DNA of 64,000 nt, from contig OY282459.1 in assembly GCA_958296285.1 (NCBI GenBank), positions 322,367 to 386,366 of the forward strand. Direction: 5' to 3'. Both the position numbers and the translations under genes were made by a program. Position 1 is the first letter of the stretch; every line of letters begins with the position of its first letter. The notes under the pieces are model-generated. The model was given only the letters and a program-made list of their open reading frames with translations, was not told the origin of the DNA and ran no database searches. Positions 29,133 to 38,531 of this stretch are shown one piece after another. The stretch comes from an uncultured Alphaproteobacteria bacterium (GTDB lineage: Bacteria > Pseudomonadota > Alphaproteobacteria > JAPOUT01 > G958296285).

Positions 29133-29200
29133 TCTTGTCTTCCTTCTGTTGATAAATCAGCTCCTCTTTGTGAGTGCCTTTACACCTATTAACGATTCGG

Positions 29201-29515
29201 CTAAGGGCGCGTGATCGGGCTTTTTTTCAGATAAGCATAGACGTAAATGGCGTCATCGCCGCCGCCGCCCGCGCCGCCATCGCAGCCCAACTCCAATAAA
29301 GCCCCCTCCACGCGCCGCGCCGCTAACACTGTCGCTGTCCTGCGATAAATGTACCAATGAGCCTCACGCGGAACTTTGTGATCGTCAAAAAGGCGATCCC
29401 TGATATTCTTCGTGATCCCAACATACCAAGACGAAAAACCGCTCCCCGATTTCTCTATATGAGACACGATTTCATCATAAGCGGTTTGCGCCCTTCTGAG
29501 AGCCGTCTGAGCCAT
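29201..29515 (-). CDS. GIY-YIG-like small protein, cargo
   Basis: 104 residues from ATG 29515; the open frame continues upstream only through repeat DNA. SSWYVGITKNIRDRLFDDH (about 28–46) resembles the YIG half of a GIY-YIG nuclease core with its following Arg (R-x-R-L-F), and RRVEGALLELGCDGGAGGG contains a Glu at the position of the metal-binding residue. The first (GIY) strand is not clear, so catalysis is uncertain. It ends with a glycine-rich GGAGGGGDDAIYVYAYLKK. It lies between the UDG-like gene and half-block B10. Confidence 0.5.
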   Translation of the reverse strand: MAQTALRRAQTAYDEIVSHIEKSGSGFSSWYVGITKNIRDRLFDDHKVPREAHWYIYRRTATVLAARRVEGALLELGCDGGAGGGGDDAIYVYAYLKKSPITRP

Positions 29516-29573
29516 GACGAATTGCCTCCGCTTGTTCCAAAAAACGAAGACACTATAGCAGACTTTTCGCCGC

Positions 29574-29764
29574 TTGCTCAAGAGCGCCTGCGAGCAGGGG
29601 GGCGGTTGGGGGGTGGGTCGCTTTTCCTCGCTGCGCTTCGCTTGCTCGGAAAAGCTTTTTTCCCACCCCACCCCCCAACCGATAGGCTGCCTTACGGCAG
29701 CCTTGGTTTTTCTTGGGGGGCTAGCCCCCCAAACCCCCCTCTTTTGGAGCAAATCAGAACGCCC
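29574..29764. repeat. Modular half-block B10 (right side of 28.4–29.5 kb cargo)
   Basis: Order: right half of M6 (GCTCAAGAGCGCCTGCGAGCAGGGG), M5 variant (CGGTTGGGGGGTGGG…CCCCCCAACCG), M3 (AGGCTGCCTTACGGCAGCCT), M1 (CTAG) and a short M8 (TTGGAGCAAATCAGAACG). The M5 variant is paired with M3 here, as in B14 and B16. Confidence 0.8.
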
Positions 29765-29767
29765 AAC

Positions 29768-29783
29768 TGTTTCACATGAAACA
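29768..29783. promoter_or_regulatory. parS-like ParB-binding site upstream of mnmG
   Basis: TGTTTCACATGAAACA, a 16-base near-perfect palindrome differing from the canonical parS TGTTTCACGTGAAACA at one central base. A second copy lies in rsmG and parAB follow 3 kb downstream, so these are probably the chromosome-segregation centromere sites. Confidence 0.8.
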
Positions 29784-29822
29784 CGCCTTGCCATCACGCC
29801 ACACAAACCCTAAAAAACCCCC

Positions 29823-31697
29823 ATGACAAAACCCGCAAAATACGACGTCATCATCATCGGCGGCGGACACGCAGGAACCGAAGCCGCCCACGCCGCCGCA
29901 CGATGCGGCGCGAAAACTATCCTCCTCACCCACAATAAAAAAACTATCGGCGCTATGTCCTGCAACCCCGCCATCGGCGGAATCGGAAAAGGACACCTCG
30001 CCCGCGAAATAGACGCCCTGGACGGATGCCTCGCCCGAGCCGCCGATATCGCAGGCATGCACTTCCGACTCCTCAACCAAAGAAAAGGGCCCGCCGTCCA
30101 AGGACCACGAGTCCAAACAGACCGAAACCTCTACGCCAAAGCCATCCAAAAACTCCTCGCCCAACAGCCCAACCTCCAAATCCATCAAGGCGAAGCCGCA
30201 GACCTCATCGTCAAACAAAACCAAGTCCAAGGCGTCATCCTCGCGCAAGGCGAAACAATCCGCGCCCGCGCCGTCATCCTCTGCGCGGGAACCTTTCTGC
30301 GCGGACGAATCCATATCGGCGAAAAAACCTTCCCAGCAGGCAGAATCGGCGAAAAACCAACAATCCCCCTCGCAAAACGCCTCGCCTCCCTCGGACTCCC
30401 CATCAGCCGCCTCAAAACAGGAACGCCCCCCAGACTGCGCAAATCCACAATCCAATGGAGCGAAACAACCCCGCAGCCCGGCGACAGCGAGCCGCAGCCC
30501 CTCTCCTTCGCCCATAGAACAAAACCCCGCCGCCAAACGCCGTGCCACATCACCCACACAAGCGAGGCGACCGCCAAACTTATCGGCGACAATCTCCGCC
30601 TCTCGCCAGTCTATGCCGGACGCACCGACGGGCCCGGCCCCCGATACTGCCCCTCCATAGAAGACAAAATCGCCCGCTTCCCCGATCGCCCGCAGCACCA
30701 AATCTTCCTAGAACCCGAAGGCTGGAACTCCCCCACCATCTACCCCAACGGAATCTCAACAGCCCTCCCCGAAAAAATCCAAGAGGCGATGCTCCGAACA
30801 ATCCCCGCCCTTGAGAACGCCAAAATCCTCCGCCCGGGCTACGCGATTGACTATGACTATATTGACCCCCGAAGCCTGACCCCGGCGCTTGAGCTGAAAA
30901 GCCTCCGCGGACTCTATCTCGCCGGACAGATCAATGGCACGACAGGCTATGAAGAAGCCGCCGCGCAAGGTCTCATCGCCGGCGTTAATGCGGCGCGGGC
31001 GGTCTCAGGGCGCTCCCCGTTCCTGCTCAATCGCGCCGACGCCTATATCGGCGTCCTCATTGACGATCTCATCAGCTGCGGCGTCAGCGAACCCTATCGG
31101 ATGTTCACGGCGCGCGCCGAATATCGCCTGACCCTCCGCGCCGACAATGCCGATCTGCGCCTGACCCCGAAAGGCATCGCGATGGGCTGCGTCAGCGCGG
31201 CGCGAAAAAAACGCTTTCAGGCGCGTCAAGACTCTCTTGAGAAAGCGAAAGCGATCGCCCGCCGCCACAGCCTCACGCCCAAAGTCGCGCGCGCTTTAAA
31301 AGTTCCCTTTCCCCGAGACGGCAAAAGGCGCGCCATCGTGAATCTCTTCGCCCTCCCCGACATCAGCTGGCAGAGCCTCGTCCGACTCTTTCCCGATCTT
31401 CAGAGGATCGCCCCTCAAGAGCGGGCGCATCTTCAAGCGGACGCGCTTTATGCCGGCTATCTGGAGCGCCAGCAAGCCGATATGCGCCGCTTCCGCCAAG
31501 ACGAAACACGGCGCATTCCGTCTGATCTGAACTATGAGAGCGTGGCCGGTCTCTCGGCGGAGGCGCGGCAGAGATTTTCCGAGACCCGTCCCGCCTCATT
31601 GGGACAGGCGGCGCGGATGGACGGCATCACCCCCGCCTCCTGCGCCGCGCTCTTGGCGCATCTGACGAAGAAAAACCCCGCCCGCCTCAACGCGTGA
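29823..31697 (+). CDS. mnmG: tRNA uridine-5-carboxymethylaminomethyl modification enzyme MnmG
   Basis: 624 residues. FAD-binding N terminus ([21 protein letters not shown]), the MnmG signatures [24 protein letters not shown] and [12 protein letters not shown], and C-terminal [21 protein letters not shown] and [15 protein letters not shown]. It partners MnmE in wobble-uridine modification. rsmG follows with a TGATG junction. The 5' part is strongly C/A-rich on the plus strand, as to the right of every block. Confidence 0.97.
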   Translation: MTKPAKYDVIIIGGGHAGTEAAHAAARCGAKTILLTHNKKTIGAMSCNPAIGGIGKGHLAREIDALDGCLARAADIAGMHFRLLNQRKGPAVQGPRVQTDRNLYAKAIQKLLAQQPNLQIHQGEAADLIVKQNQVQGVILAQGETIRARAVILCAGTFLRGRIHIGEKTFPAGRIGEKPTIPLAKRLASLGLPISRLKTGTPPRLRKSTIQWSETTPQPGDSEPQPLSFAHRTKPRRQTPCHITHTSEATAKLIGDNLRLSPVYAGRTDGPGPRYCPSIEDKIARFPDRPQHQIFLEPEGWNSPTIYPNGISTALPEKIQEAMLRTIPALENAKILRPGYAIDYDYIDPRSLTPALELKSLRGLYLAGQINGTTGYEEAAAQGLIAGVNAARAVSGRSPFLLNRADAYIGVLIDDLISCGVSEPYRMFTARAEYRLTLRADNADLRLTPKGIAMGCVSAARKKRFQARQDSLEKAKAIARRHSLTPKVARALKVPFPRDGKRRAIVNLFALPDISWQSLVRLFPDLQRIAPQERAHLQADALYAGYLERQQADMRRFRQDETRRIPSDLNYESVAGLSAEARQRFSETRPASLGQAARMDGITPASCAALLAHLTKKNPARLNA

Positions 31698-32467
31698 TGA
31701 GCGCCTCCGAAAACGCCGCATGGTTTCAGAAAGCGACAGGCGTTTCACATGAAACAGTCCGTCTGTTAAAAACCCATCTCGCCATGCTGCGCGAAGCCTC
31801 CTCTTCCATGAATCTTGTCGCGCCGGGCGATCTGCCGCATTTGTGGCGGCGTCATGTGATGGATTCGGCGCAGCTCGCCCGGCTCGCGCCTGAGTCCAGC
31901 CGGCTTTGGATGGATTTGGGATCGGGCGCCGGCTTTCCCGGAATCACTTTGGCGATTCTTTTGCGAGATCGCCCAGGCTTCGCCATGCATCTTGTTGAGA
32001 AGAGCGTGAAAAAATCTCTTTTTTTAGAGAGAGTTATACGAAAAACAGACATTCCCGCCCGCCTCATCAACGCCCGTTTGGAAGAGATCGCCCATGAGAC
32101 CGCGCCGAAGCCCGATGTTCTGACGGCGCGGGCGCTCGCTCCTCTGCCGCGTCTCTTGACGCTGGCGCATCCTTTTTTCGCGCCTCAAACGGTCGGACTT
32201 TTCCCGAAAGGGCGAAGCCTGCCGCAAGAAATGCGCAAAATAGAGGGGCGTTGGACTCTAAAGCATGATAGTCTTCCGAGCTGCGCCGATCCCGAGGCGC
32301 GCATTCTCAGGGTGAGAAATCTGAACCCCGTTCTCGCCCGCGAAGCGAAGATTGAGGAAGGGTTTGACATGAGAAACAGGGACGCCGAGAAGCCGACCAA
32401 AGCGACTCCGCATGAAAGCGCCGCCACCGCGTCAAGACGCCCCGCGCGGGGGGCGAGGAGATTCTGA
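31697..32467 (+). CDS. rsmG: 16S rRNA (guanine-527 N7) methyltransferase
   Basis: 256 residues from ATG 31697 overlapping the mnmG stop. SAM-binding motif WMDLGSGAGFPGITLAI (about 74–90), HLVEKSVKKSLFLERV and DVLTARALAPLPRLL are diagnostic. Codons about 16–20 (VSHET) contain a parS-like site. After the conserved domain there is an unusual C-terminal extension (MRNRDAEKPTKATPHESAAT…) that includes the 12-bp intragenic palindrome encoding ASRR. The last base of the stop codon is the first base of the parA start codon. Confidence 0.95.
   Translation: MSASENAAWFQKATGVSHETVRLLKTHLAMLREASSSMNLVAPGDLPHLWRRHVMDSAQLARLAPESSRLWMDLGSGAGFPGITLAILLRDRPGFAMHLVEKSVKKSLFLERVIRKTDIPARLINARLEEIAHETAPKPDVLTARALAPLPRLLTLAHPFFAPQTVGLFPKGRSLPQEMRKIEGRWTLKHDSLPSCADPEARILRVRNLNPVLAREAKIEEGFDMRNRDAEKPTKATPHESAATASRRPARGARRF
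31741..31756. promoter_or_regulatory. parS-like site inside rsmG
   Basis: CGTTTCACATGAAACA, identical to the upstream site over the 14-base core GTTTCACATGAAAC. It lies in frame within rsmG, encoding Val-Ser-His-Glu-Thr. Coding parS sites are known in other bacteria; here the palindrome was kept despite the protein constraint. Confidence 0.78.
32429..32440. repeat. Intragenic palindrome GCGTCAAGACGC in rsmG
   Basis: One copy of the 12-bp palindromic element (GCGTC arms, two-base centre) found repeatedly inside coding regions of this window. It is read as Ala-Ser-Arg-Arg in the C-terminal extension of RsmG. Confidence 0.6.
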
Positions 32468-33321
32468 TGCCGGGCGCGCGCATCACGGCGGTGGCGAATC
32501 AGAAGGGCGGCGTGGGCAAGACCACGACGGCGGTCAATCTCGCCGCCGCCTGGGCGGAAGCCGGGAAAAAGATTCTGCTGATTGATTTGGATCCGCAGGG
32601 CAATGCCAGCACAGGATTGGGAATCGCGCCGCAAAAGCGCAACCCTTCGGCTTTTGATTTTTTGACTCAGGGCGTTTTCGCGCCGCAGCGGACTCTTTTG
32701 GACAATCTTTGGGTCATTCCGGCGAGCCGCGATCTGAACAAAATCCTGCGCGAGAAACCTTGGCGGGACGCGCCGGACAATCTTTTGCGGGACGCCTTGA
32801 AGGCGCTCTTGTTGGAGAAGGAAAAGCGCGCGGCGGAGACAAAGAGCGAGGGGGAGGCTAGTCCCGCCGCGCCGCCGCATCTCTATGACGACATCATTTT
32901 GGATTGCCCGCCCGGTCTCTCAAGTCTGACGAGCAACGCTTTTTGCGCCGCGCGGAGTCTCATCGTGCCTTTGCAATGCGAGTTTTACGCGCTGGAGGGG
33001 CTGAGCCAGCTTTTTCAAACGGTGGAGAGTTTGCGCTCTTCCGTCAATCCGGATCTGCGGATAGACGGGATTCTTCTCACCATGGCGGACGGGCGCAACA
33101 GTCTTTCCGAGCAGGTGGAGGCGGATGTGCGCGCTCATATGGGGGCGCAGGTTTATAAGACGGTCATTCCGCGCAATGTGCGTTTGTCGGAGGCGCCGTC
33201 TCATGGGATGCCGGCGACTCTCTATGACAGCTCCTGTTCGGGGAGTCTTGCTTACAAGGCGCTGGCTGAGGAGATCGGTCGGCGGCGCGGCGGGCGCGGC
33301 GGGCGCGGGCGGGCGTCATAA
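32467..33321 (+). CDS. parA: Chromosome partitioning ATPase ParA (Soj)
   Basis: 284 residues. Deviant Walker A ANQKGGVGKTTTAVNLAAA (residues 11–29), Walker A' LLIDLDPQGNASTGLG and Walker B YDDIILDCPPGLSSLTSNA. ATP-dependent dimers bind nonspecific DNA and move ParB–parS complexes. A charged insertion rich in Glu, Ala and Lys (about 115–135) precedes Walker B and is longer than in most relatives. It overlaps parB by one base; the mnmG–rsmG–parA–parB order is standard. Confidence 0.96.
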   Translation: MPGARITAVANQKGGVGKTTTAVNLAAAWAEAGKKILLIDLDPQGNASTGLGIAPQKRNPSAFDFLTQGVFAPQRTLLDNLWVIPASRDLNKILREKPWRDAPDNLLRDALKALLLEKEKRAAETKSEGEASPAAPPHLYDDIILDCPPGLSSLTSNAFCAARSLIVPLQCEFYALEGLSQLFQTVESLRSSVNPDLRIDGILLTMADGRNSLSEQVEADVRAHMGAQVYKTVIPRNVRLSEAPSHGMPATLYDSSCSGSLAYKALAEEIGRRRGGRGGRGRAS

Positions 33322-34220
33322 TGGCGCGCAAGCAGGCTTTGGGGCGGGGTCTTGCCGCGCTGATTGGCGAGGCGGCGGACGCTGTGGAGGAGCGCGCGGA
33401 GGGCGCGGCTTCTTTCGCGCTTTCGGCGGGGGGCGCGGGCGGCGCGGCGGCGGCGCTTGAGCGGATTCCTCTTTCGCGGCTGCGCGCCAATCTTTCGCAG
33501 CCTCGCAAAACCTTCAAAGAGGAGGAGATTCGGGAACTTGCGGCGTCTTTGAAGAGTTGCGGGGTTGTGCAGCCCATTTTGGTGCGCCCTGCTGATGGAC
33601 GCGGCGCGCATGAGTTGATTGCTGGCGAGCGGCGTTTGCGCGCGGCGCATGTGGCGGGGTTTGAGTCTATTCCTGCGATTGTTCGGGATTTGGACGATCG
33701 GCAAGTTTTGGAGATTGCGCTTGTGGAGAATTTGCATCGCGCGGCGCTGACGCCTTTGGAGGAGGCGGCGGCTTATAAGCGTTTGATGGATGAGTTTAAT
33801 CACAGCGCGGCGGTTCTTGCCGAGTCTTTGGGGAAGAGTCGCAGTCATATTGCGAATATGACGCGGCTTTTGGCGCTTCCGGGGGCTGTTCGGGAGATGG
33901 TTCAGCGGGGGTCTTTGTCGGCGGGGCATGCGCGGGCTTGTCTTGCTGCGCCTTCGCCTGTTTTTTTGGCGGAGGAGATTGTTCGGCGCGGGTTGAATGT
34001 TCGGCAGGCGGAGTCTTTGGCTCGGAAGAAGGGGGCGAGGAGGCGGAAGGCGGTTGAGGATCCGAATCTTGCGGCTTTCGCGCGGGATTTGTCGGATAGT
34101 TTGGGTTTGGCGGTTTTGATTCGGCATCGTGGGGGTCGTGGCGGGGAGTTGCGGATACGTTATCGGACGGAGGATCAGTTGGAGGATTTGGGGTCTCGGT
34201 TGCGGGCGCGGCGGGATTGA
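33321..34220 (+). CDS. parB: Chromosome partitioning protein ParB (Spo0J)
   Basis: 299 residues. N-terminal ARKQALGRGLAALIGEA (ParA-activating segment), a CTPase domain with GERRLRAAHVAGF and ALVENLHRAALTPLEEA motifs, a helix-turn-helix (HSAAVLAESLGKSRSHIANMTRLLALP) and a C-terminal dimerisation domain ending LGSRLRARRD. It loads on the parS sites described here and spreads as a CTP clamp. The gene becomes G/T-rich towards its 3' end, and its stop codon directly touches repeat block B11. Confidence 0.96.
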   Translation: MARKQALGRGLAALIGEAADAVEERAEGAASFALSAGGAGGAAAALERIPLSRLRANLSQPRKTFKEEEIRELAASLKSCGVVQPILVRPADGRGAHELIAGERRLRAAHVAGFESIPAIVRDLDDRQVLEIALVENLHRAALTPLEEAAAYKRLMDEFNHSAAVLAESLGKSRSHIANMTRLLALPGAVREMVQRGSLSAGHARACLAAPSPVFLAEEIVRRGLNVRQAESLARKKGARRRKAVEDPNLAAFARDLSDSLGLAVLIRHRGGRGGELRIRYRTEDQLEDLGSRLRARRD

Positions 34221-34456
34221 GTCGCTGCCGCGACAGGCATTTTTTTCATGGATAGGCATTTTGAGTTTGCCGCAGGGGAACTAGTGCATAGAAGCTTGAG
34301 GTGAAGGGGGGTCAAGGGGGGCTTGCCCCCCTTGAGAAAGGGGGTTCGGGGGAAACCCCCGAATAGTCGGCGGGCGTGGCGAAACGAAGCGGGCGAAGCG
34401 CGTCAGCGCAAGCCCGCGAGAAAGCCCGCCGACCCCCCTGCTTACAAGAGCTCTTG
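34221..34456. repeat. Modular half-block B11 (left side of Sel1-protein cargo)
   Basis: Begins on the base after the parB stop. Order: M7 reversed (GTCGCTGCCGCGAC stem), M1 (CAAGG form), M2, M4 and the left part of M6 (CTGCTTACAAGAGCTCTTGG). The cargo gene's 3' end starts about 40 bases further on. Confidence 0.8.
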
Positions 34457-34495
34457 GCGATACAAAGAAGGCAACCATAGCCCACTGATTCCACT

Positions 34496-35521
34496 TTATG
34501 CTACTAAACCAAACCAAGATGTTTGCGGAATGAGCAATATGATAGAAACGCATGCCGTAATCGGTAGCAATGCCCACACAATTGCATGCGTAATTGACCA
34601 GACAACTACGGAACTATAATAGCCAGACCGAAAAGAATAACCGTATGAAGTACGGACTATTGTCGTAATCACTGTCCATATCGCACGAGCCACATACCCC
34701 GACAGGAAGAGACCTATTGCCAAAATCCAGCCAAAGTCAAATCCGTAAGAAACAGGAAAAACGACTCCAAATATTCGGTACAAGAAAAGGAGACACAGGA
34801 AAAAAAAATCTACTAACATAACCGTAGGACTTTTGTATATTTCCTCTACCTGAGCTAAAACCCCGGCAACCCCCTGCGCCGCACGTTGCTGGTCCAAAAA
34901 ATATCTATCCCCCAGAGCGAGAGGGTAACAAAAGACAGCAAAGATCAGGATGATATAAAGAAATTCGTATTGCCCATGAGCGGCTTTTGAGAAAAATCCT
35001 GTGTTTTCTATTGCGTCGAGTTTTGTTTGCGCCTCCGCCAAACCCTGATCGGCGGCTTCACGAAGCCAATGCAGGGCTTTCTGATAATCCTGCGGAACGC
35101 CCTTGCCTTCATAATACATCTTGCCAATCCGGAATTGCGCCGATCTGTTGCCCTGATCAACGGCTTTGCGATACCAACCCAGGGCTTTCTGATAGTCCTT
35201 CGGAACGCCCTCGCCCCTCTCATACATCAAGCCGAGCATGCTCTGCGCCGATGCCTCTCCCTGATCGGCGGCTTTGCGATACCAGCGCGCGGCCTTCTGA
35301 TAATCCTTCCGAGTGCCCTCGCCTCTGAAATACATCCCGCCGAGAATGTTCTGCGCCGTTGCATCGCCCTTCTCGGCAAGAGGCAGGCATAAACGGTATG
35401 CGGTTTCATAGTCTTTGAGAACATATGCCTCGAAGCAAGAGTCCGCAAAAGCAGGAGGCGCGGCATGAAAAAACGCCAACGCGAAGAGACCCATAAAGAG
35501 CGCCGCCCGCTTCTTCATCAT
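34496..35521 (-). CDS. Sel1-repeat protein with C-terminal membrane domain; cargo
   Basis: 341 residues from the ATG at 35521, chosen because GGAGG stands six bases upstream of it. A signal peptide (about 1–28, ending AFADS) leads to a periplasmic region of about four Sel1/TPR units of 36 residues (A-x-x-x-L-G-x-M-Y-x-x-G-x-G-x-x-x-D-Y-x-K-A pattern, about 50–175). The C-terminal 160 residues hold four or more membrane helices. Sel1 proteins mediate protein–protein contacts. The repeat part has normal GC, whereas the membrane part is lower (26 of 60 bases at 34621–34680), so the gene may be a fusion of older and newer DNA. It is the only gene between B11 and B12. Confidence 0.78.
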   Translation of the reverse strand: MMKKRAALFMGLFALAFFHAAPPAFADSCFEAYVLKDYETAYRLCLPLAEKGDATAQNILGGMYFRGEGTRKDYQKAARWYRKAADQGEASAQSMLGLMYERGEGVPKDYQKALGWYRKAVDQGNRSAQFRIGKMYYEGKGVPQDYQKALHWLREAADQGLAEAQTKLDAIENTGFFSKAAHGQYEFLYIILIFAVFCYPLALGDRYFLDQQRAAQGVAGVLAQVEEIYKSPTVMLVDFFFLCLLFLYRIFGVVFPVSYGFDFGWILAIGLFLSGYVARAIWTVITTIVRTSYGYSFRSGYYSSVVVWSITHAIVWALLPITACVSIILLIPQTSWFGLVA

Positions 35522-35565
35522 CGCCATCCTCCATCATCCCTAGCCAAGATTATAGCACCTTTTCT

Positions 35566-35783
35566 CATCAAGAACTCCTCTAGCAGGGGGGTCGGCGGGC
35601 TTTCTCGCGGGCTTGCGCTGACGCGCTTCGCCCGCTTCGTTTCGCCACGCCCGCCGACTTTTCGGGGGTTTCCCCCGAACCCCCTTTCTCAAGGGGGGCA
35701 AGCCCCCCTTGACCCCCCTTTACCGGAGCATGTCAATACGCCCCCCCTTCACGAGCGCCAAAAATCGCGCTAATATCCACACG
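35566..35783. repeat. Modular half-block B12 (right side of Sel1-protein cargo)
   Basis: Starts with the right half of M6 (CATCAAGAACTCCTCTAGCAGG), then M4, M2, M1 (CAAGG form) and the extended M8. The M8 end carries the same promoter-like pair of hexamers as B2. With B11 it makes a full block with its centre occupied by the cargo gene. Confidence 0.8.
35748..35776 (+). promoter_or_regulatory. Candidate sigma-70 promoter in the M8 end module (coaBC)
   Basis: TTCACG, 17 bases, TAATAT, ending 42 bases before the coaBC start codon. The hexamers and spacing are identical to those at 3661–3689, while much of the spacer sequence differs, which argues for selection on a promoter. Confidence 0.5.
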
Positions 35784-35818
35784 CAAAACCACAAAACCAC
35801 AAACCCCCCACACCCCCC

Positions 35819-37060
35819 ATGACCAACAGCCTCAACCAAAAAAATATCCTCCTCATCATCAGCGGCGGAATCGCCGCCTATAAAACACTGGAACTCATCC
35901 GTATCCTCAAACGCAACGGCGCAACCGTCTCCTGCGTCATGACCGCCGCCGCGAAAAACTTCATCACAACCCTCTCCGTAAAAACCCTCTCCGAAAACCC
36001 CGTCCATCACAAACTCTTCCAAAAAAACCAAAACCCCATGACCCATATCCAACTCGCCAGAGACGCAGACCTCATCATCGCCGCGCCGGCAACCGCCAAC
36101 CTCATCGCGAAAACCGCGCAAGGACTCGCCGACGACCTCGCAACCACGCTCCTCCTCGCCGCCAACAAACCCATCCTCCTCGCCCCCGCCATGAACCCCG
36201 AAATGTGGAGCGCCGCCGCGACACAGCGCAACATCAAACGCCTCCGCCAAGACAAACACCTCTTCATCGGACCAGAAATGGGAGACGCCGCATGCGGCGA
36301 AACAGGTCTCGGACGCATGAGCGAACCAGAAACCATCGCCGAAAAAGCCGAAACCATCCTCCGCGAAAAAGACCGCCGCAATCCCCCCCCCATCCTCAAA
36401 GGCTTGAAAGCGCTCGTCACATCAGGACCCACCCGCGAAGCGCTAGACCCCGTCCGCTATATCTCCAACCGCTCGTCAGGCAAACAAGGACACGCCATCG
36501 CCAAAGCGCTCGCCGCAATGGGCGCCGAAACGCTGCTCGTCAGCGGGCCCTGCTCCGCCGAAACGCCCAGCATGGCGCGCTTCCAAAATATAGAAAGCGC
36601 CGCCCAAATGCACGAAGCCTGCGAAGCCGCGCTGCCGGTGGATGTCGCCGTCTGCGTGGCGGCGATCTGCGATTGGCGTCCGCGAAGCCAAGCCCGCGAC
36701 AAAATCAAAAAACACAAGGCGCGCCCCCAGCTGGAACTGGAAGAAACGCCGGATATCCTTCAATGCCTCTCTCGGAAAAGAAAAACGCGCCCGAAACTCG
36801 TCATCGGCTTCGCCGCCGAAACCGACAACCTCCTGCGCCACGCCGAGCAAAAGCGGCGGCGCAAAGGCTGCGACTGGATCCTCGCCAACGACGTCTCCCC
36901 CGAAGGCGGCGTCTTGGGCGGCGACTATAATGAAGTCCATCTGATCCGCGAAGAGGGCGCGGCGGGCGCGGCGTCATGGAAAAGAATGAGCAAAGAGGCG
37001 GTCGCCGAAAAGCTGGGCTTCGCCATCGCCGCCCATTTCGGCAGAGATTTGAGGTCTTGA
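35819..37060 (+). CDS. coaBC: Bifunctional phosphopantothenoylcysteine decarboxylase / synthase
   Basis: 413 residues. The N-terminal flavin-binding CoaC domain has SGGIAAYKTLELIRILK, ADLIIAAPATANLIAK, LAPAMNPEMW and the substrate-clamp motif ACGETGLGRM. The C-terminal CoaB domain starts LVTSGPTREALDPVRYISN and has SSGKQGHAIAKALAA and DWILANDVS. Together they convert phosphopantothenate plus cysteine to phosphopantetheine for coenzyme A. It heads the run coaBC–dut–cysK–moeB. The 5' half is strongly C/A-rich. Confidence 0.96.
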   Translation: MTNSLNQKNILLIISGGIAAYKTLELIRILKRNGATVSCVMTAAAKNFITTLSVKTLSENPVHHKLFQKNQNPMTHIQLARDADLIIAAPATANLIAKTAQGLADDLATTLLLAANKPILLAPAMNPEMWSAAATQRNIKRLRQDKHLFIGPEMGDAACGETGLGRMSEPETIAEKAETILREKDRRNPPPILKGLKALVTSGPTREALDPVRYISNRSSGKQGHAIAKALAAMGAETLLVSGPCSAETPSMARFQNIESAAQMHEACEAALPVDVAVCVAAICDWRPRSQARDKIKKHKARPQLELEETPDILQCLSRKRKTRPKLVIGFAAETDNLLRHAEQKRRRKGCDWILANDVSPEGGVLGGDYNEVHLIREEGAAGAASWKRMSKEAVAEKLGFAIAAHFGRDLRS

Positions 37061-37066
37061 GCGGCA

Positions 37067-37558
37067 ATGGGGGGGATTTCCGTGAGGATTCATCGTCTGC
37101 CGCATGGGCGCGATCTTCCGCTTCCGCATTATGCGAGCGCCGGCGCGGCGGGCATGGATCTCTCCGCCGCTCTTCCCCCCGGACAGACCCTCTCGCTCGC
37201 GCCCGGCGAGCGCGCGCGCGTTCCGACAGGCTTCGTCTTCGCCCTCCCGCCGGGCTATGAGGCGCAAATCCGACCCCGATCCGGGCTGGCGCATCATCAC
37301 GGATTGACGCTCGTCAATGCGCCCGGCACGATTGATTCCGATTATCACGGGGAGATTTTGATTCTTCTGATCAATTTGGGCAAAAAAACCTTCACAATAA
37401 AGCGGGGCATGAGGATCGCGCAGGCGGTCTTCGCGCCCGCGCCGCAGATCTGTCTTAGAGAAGGCGCGATTTCGTCTAGTTTTTTTGACGGCATTCGCGG
37501 AGACGGAGGCTTCGGCTCTACCGGTCTTGACGCGGCGGCGCGGAAGGAAGAGTCTTGA
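37067..37558 (+). CDS. dut: dUTP diphosphatase
   Basis: 163 residues. The five trimeric dUTPase motifs are visible: [10 protein letters not shown] (1), [10 protein letters not shown] (2), [11 protein letters not shown] (3), [10 protein letters not shown] (4) and [10 protein letters not shown] (5). It hydrolyses dUTP to dUMP, limiting uracil in DNA. It is seven bases downstream of coaBC, as in many Alphaproteobacteria. The tail after motif 5 ([10 protein letters not shown]) is slightly longer than usual. Confidence 0.96.
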   Translation: MGGISVRIHRLPHGRDLPLPHYASAGAAGMDLSAALPPGQTLSLAPGERARVPTGFVFALPPGYEAQIRPRSGLAHHHGLTLVNAPGTIDSDYHGEILILLINLGKKTFTIKRGMRIAQAVFAPAPQICLREGAISSSFFDGIRGDGGFGSTGLDAAARKEES

Positions 37559-37577
37559 AAGAGGAAAGGAGATCATC

Positions 37578-38531
37578 ATGACGGCGAAAAAATCGGGGCG
37601 CGGGCGCATCTATAACGACATCACCGAGACGATCGGCGAGACGCCTCTCTTGCGACTCAATCGCATGGCGAAGGCGGAGGCTTTGGGCGCGGAAATTCTG
37701 ATGAAATTGGAATTCTTCAACCCTCTGGCGAGCGTCAAAGACCGAATCGGCGTCTCCATGATCGCCGATTTGGAGCGGCAGGGCAAAATCAGCGCCGGAT
37801 CGGTTCTCGTTGAGCCGACATCCGGGAACACAGGAATCGCGCTGGCTTTCGTTTGCGCGGCGAAGGGCTATCGTCTGATTTTGTGCATGCCGGAGAGCAT
37901 GTCGCTGGAGCGCCGCAAGATGCTCTCCTTTTTGGGCGCGGAGCTGGAACTGACGCCTGCCGAGAAAGGCATGAAGGGCGCGGTTGAGCGCGCCGAAGAA
38001 CTTTGCGCCCGTTTGGAGAAGGCTGTCATGCCGCAGCAATTTTCCAACCCCGCCAACCCGGCGATCCATGAAGAGACGACCGCCGAGGAAATCTGGAATG
38101 ACACTGAGGGGCGCTTGGACGTCATTGTCTCGGGCGTTGGGACGGGCGGCACGTTCACCGGCTGCGGGCGCGTTTTGAAAAAGAGGCTGCCTTCGCTGAC
38201 AATGATCGCGGTGGAGCCGGAGACGAGTCCGGTTTTGGCGGGCGGCGCGCCTGGCCCTCATAAGATTCAGGGCATTGGCGCGGGCTTCGTTCCGGACAAT
38301 ATGGATCGCGCGCTGATGGACGAGGTGATCGCGGTCAGCAACGAGGCGGCGATAGAAACGGCGCGCCGTTTGGCGAAGGAGGAGGGGATTCCGGCGGGGA
38401 TTTCGTCCGGCGCGGCGCTTTTCGCGGCGATGGAAGTCGCCAAGCGCCCTGAGAATAAGGGCGGGCGAATCGTGACGTTTCTGCCTTCCTTCGCGGAGCG
38501 CTATCTTTCCACGGCGCTTTTTGAGGAATGA
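37578..38531 (+). CDS. cysK: Cysteine synthase (O-acetylserine sulfhydrylase)
   Basis: 317 residues from ATG 37578 with GGAAAGGAG upstream. PLP-dependent fold type II: the lysine-bearing motif [26 protein letters not shown], the phosphate-binding [12 protein letters not shown] and [11 protein letters not shown] are diagnostic of CysK. It forms cysteine from O-acetylserine and sulfide. The next gene, a ThiF-type activating enzyme, overlaps by ATGA, which suggests joint expression of cysteine supply and sulfur transfer. Confidence 0.95.
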   Translation: MTAKKSGRGRIYNDITETIGETPLLRLNRMAKAEALGAEILMKLEFFNPLASVKDRIGVSMIADLERQGKISAGSVLVEPTSGNTGIALAFVCAAKGYRLILCMPESMSLERRKMLSFLGAELELTPAEKGMKGAVERAEELCARLEKAVMPQQFSNPANPAIHEETTAEEIWNDTEGRLDVIVSGVGTGGTFTGCGRVLKKRLPSLTMIAVEPETSPVLAGGAPGPHKIQGIGAGFVPDNMDRALMDEVIAVSNEAAIETARRLAKEEGIPAGISSGAALFAAMEVAKRPENKGGRIVTFLPSFAERYLSTALFEE

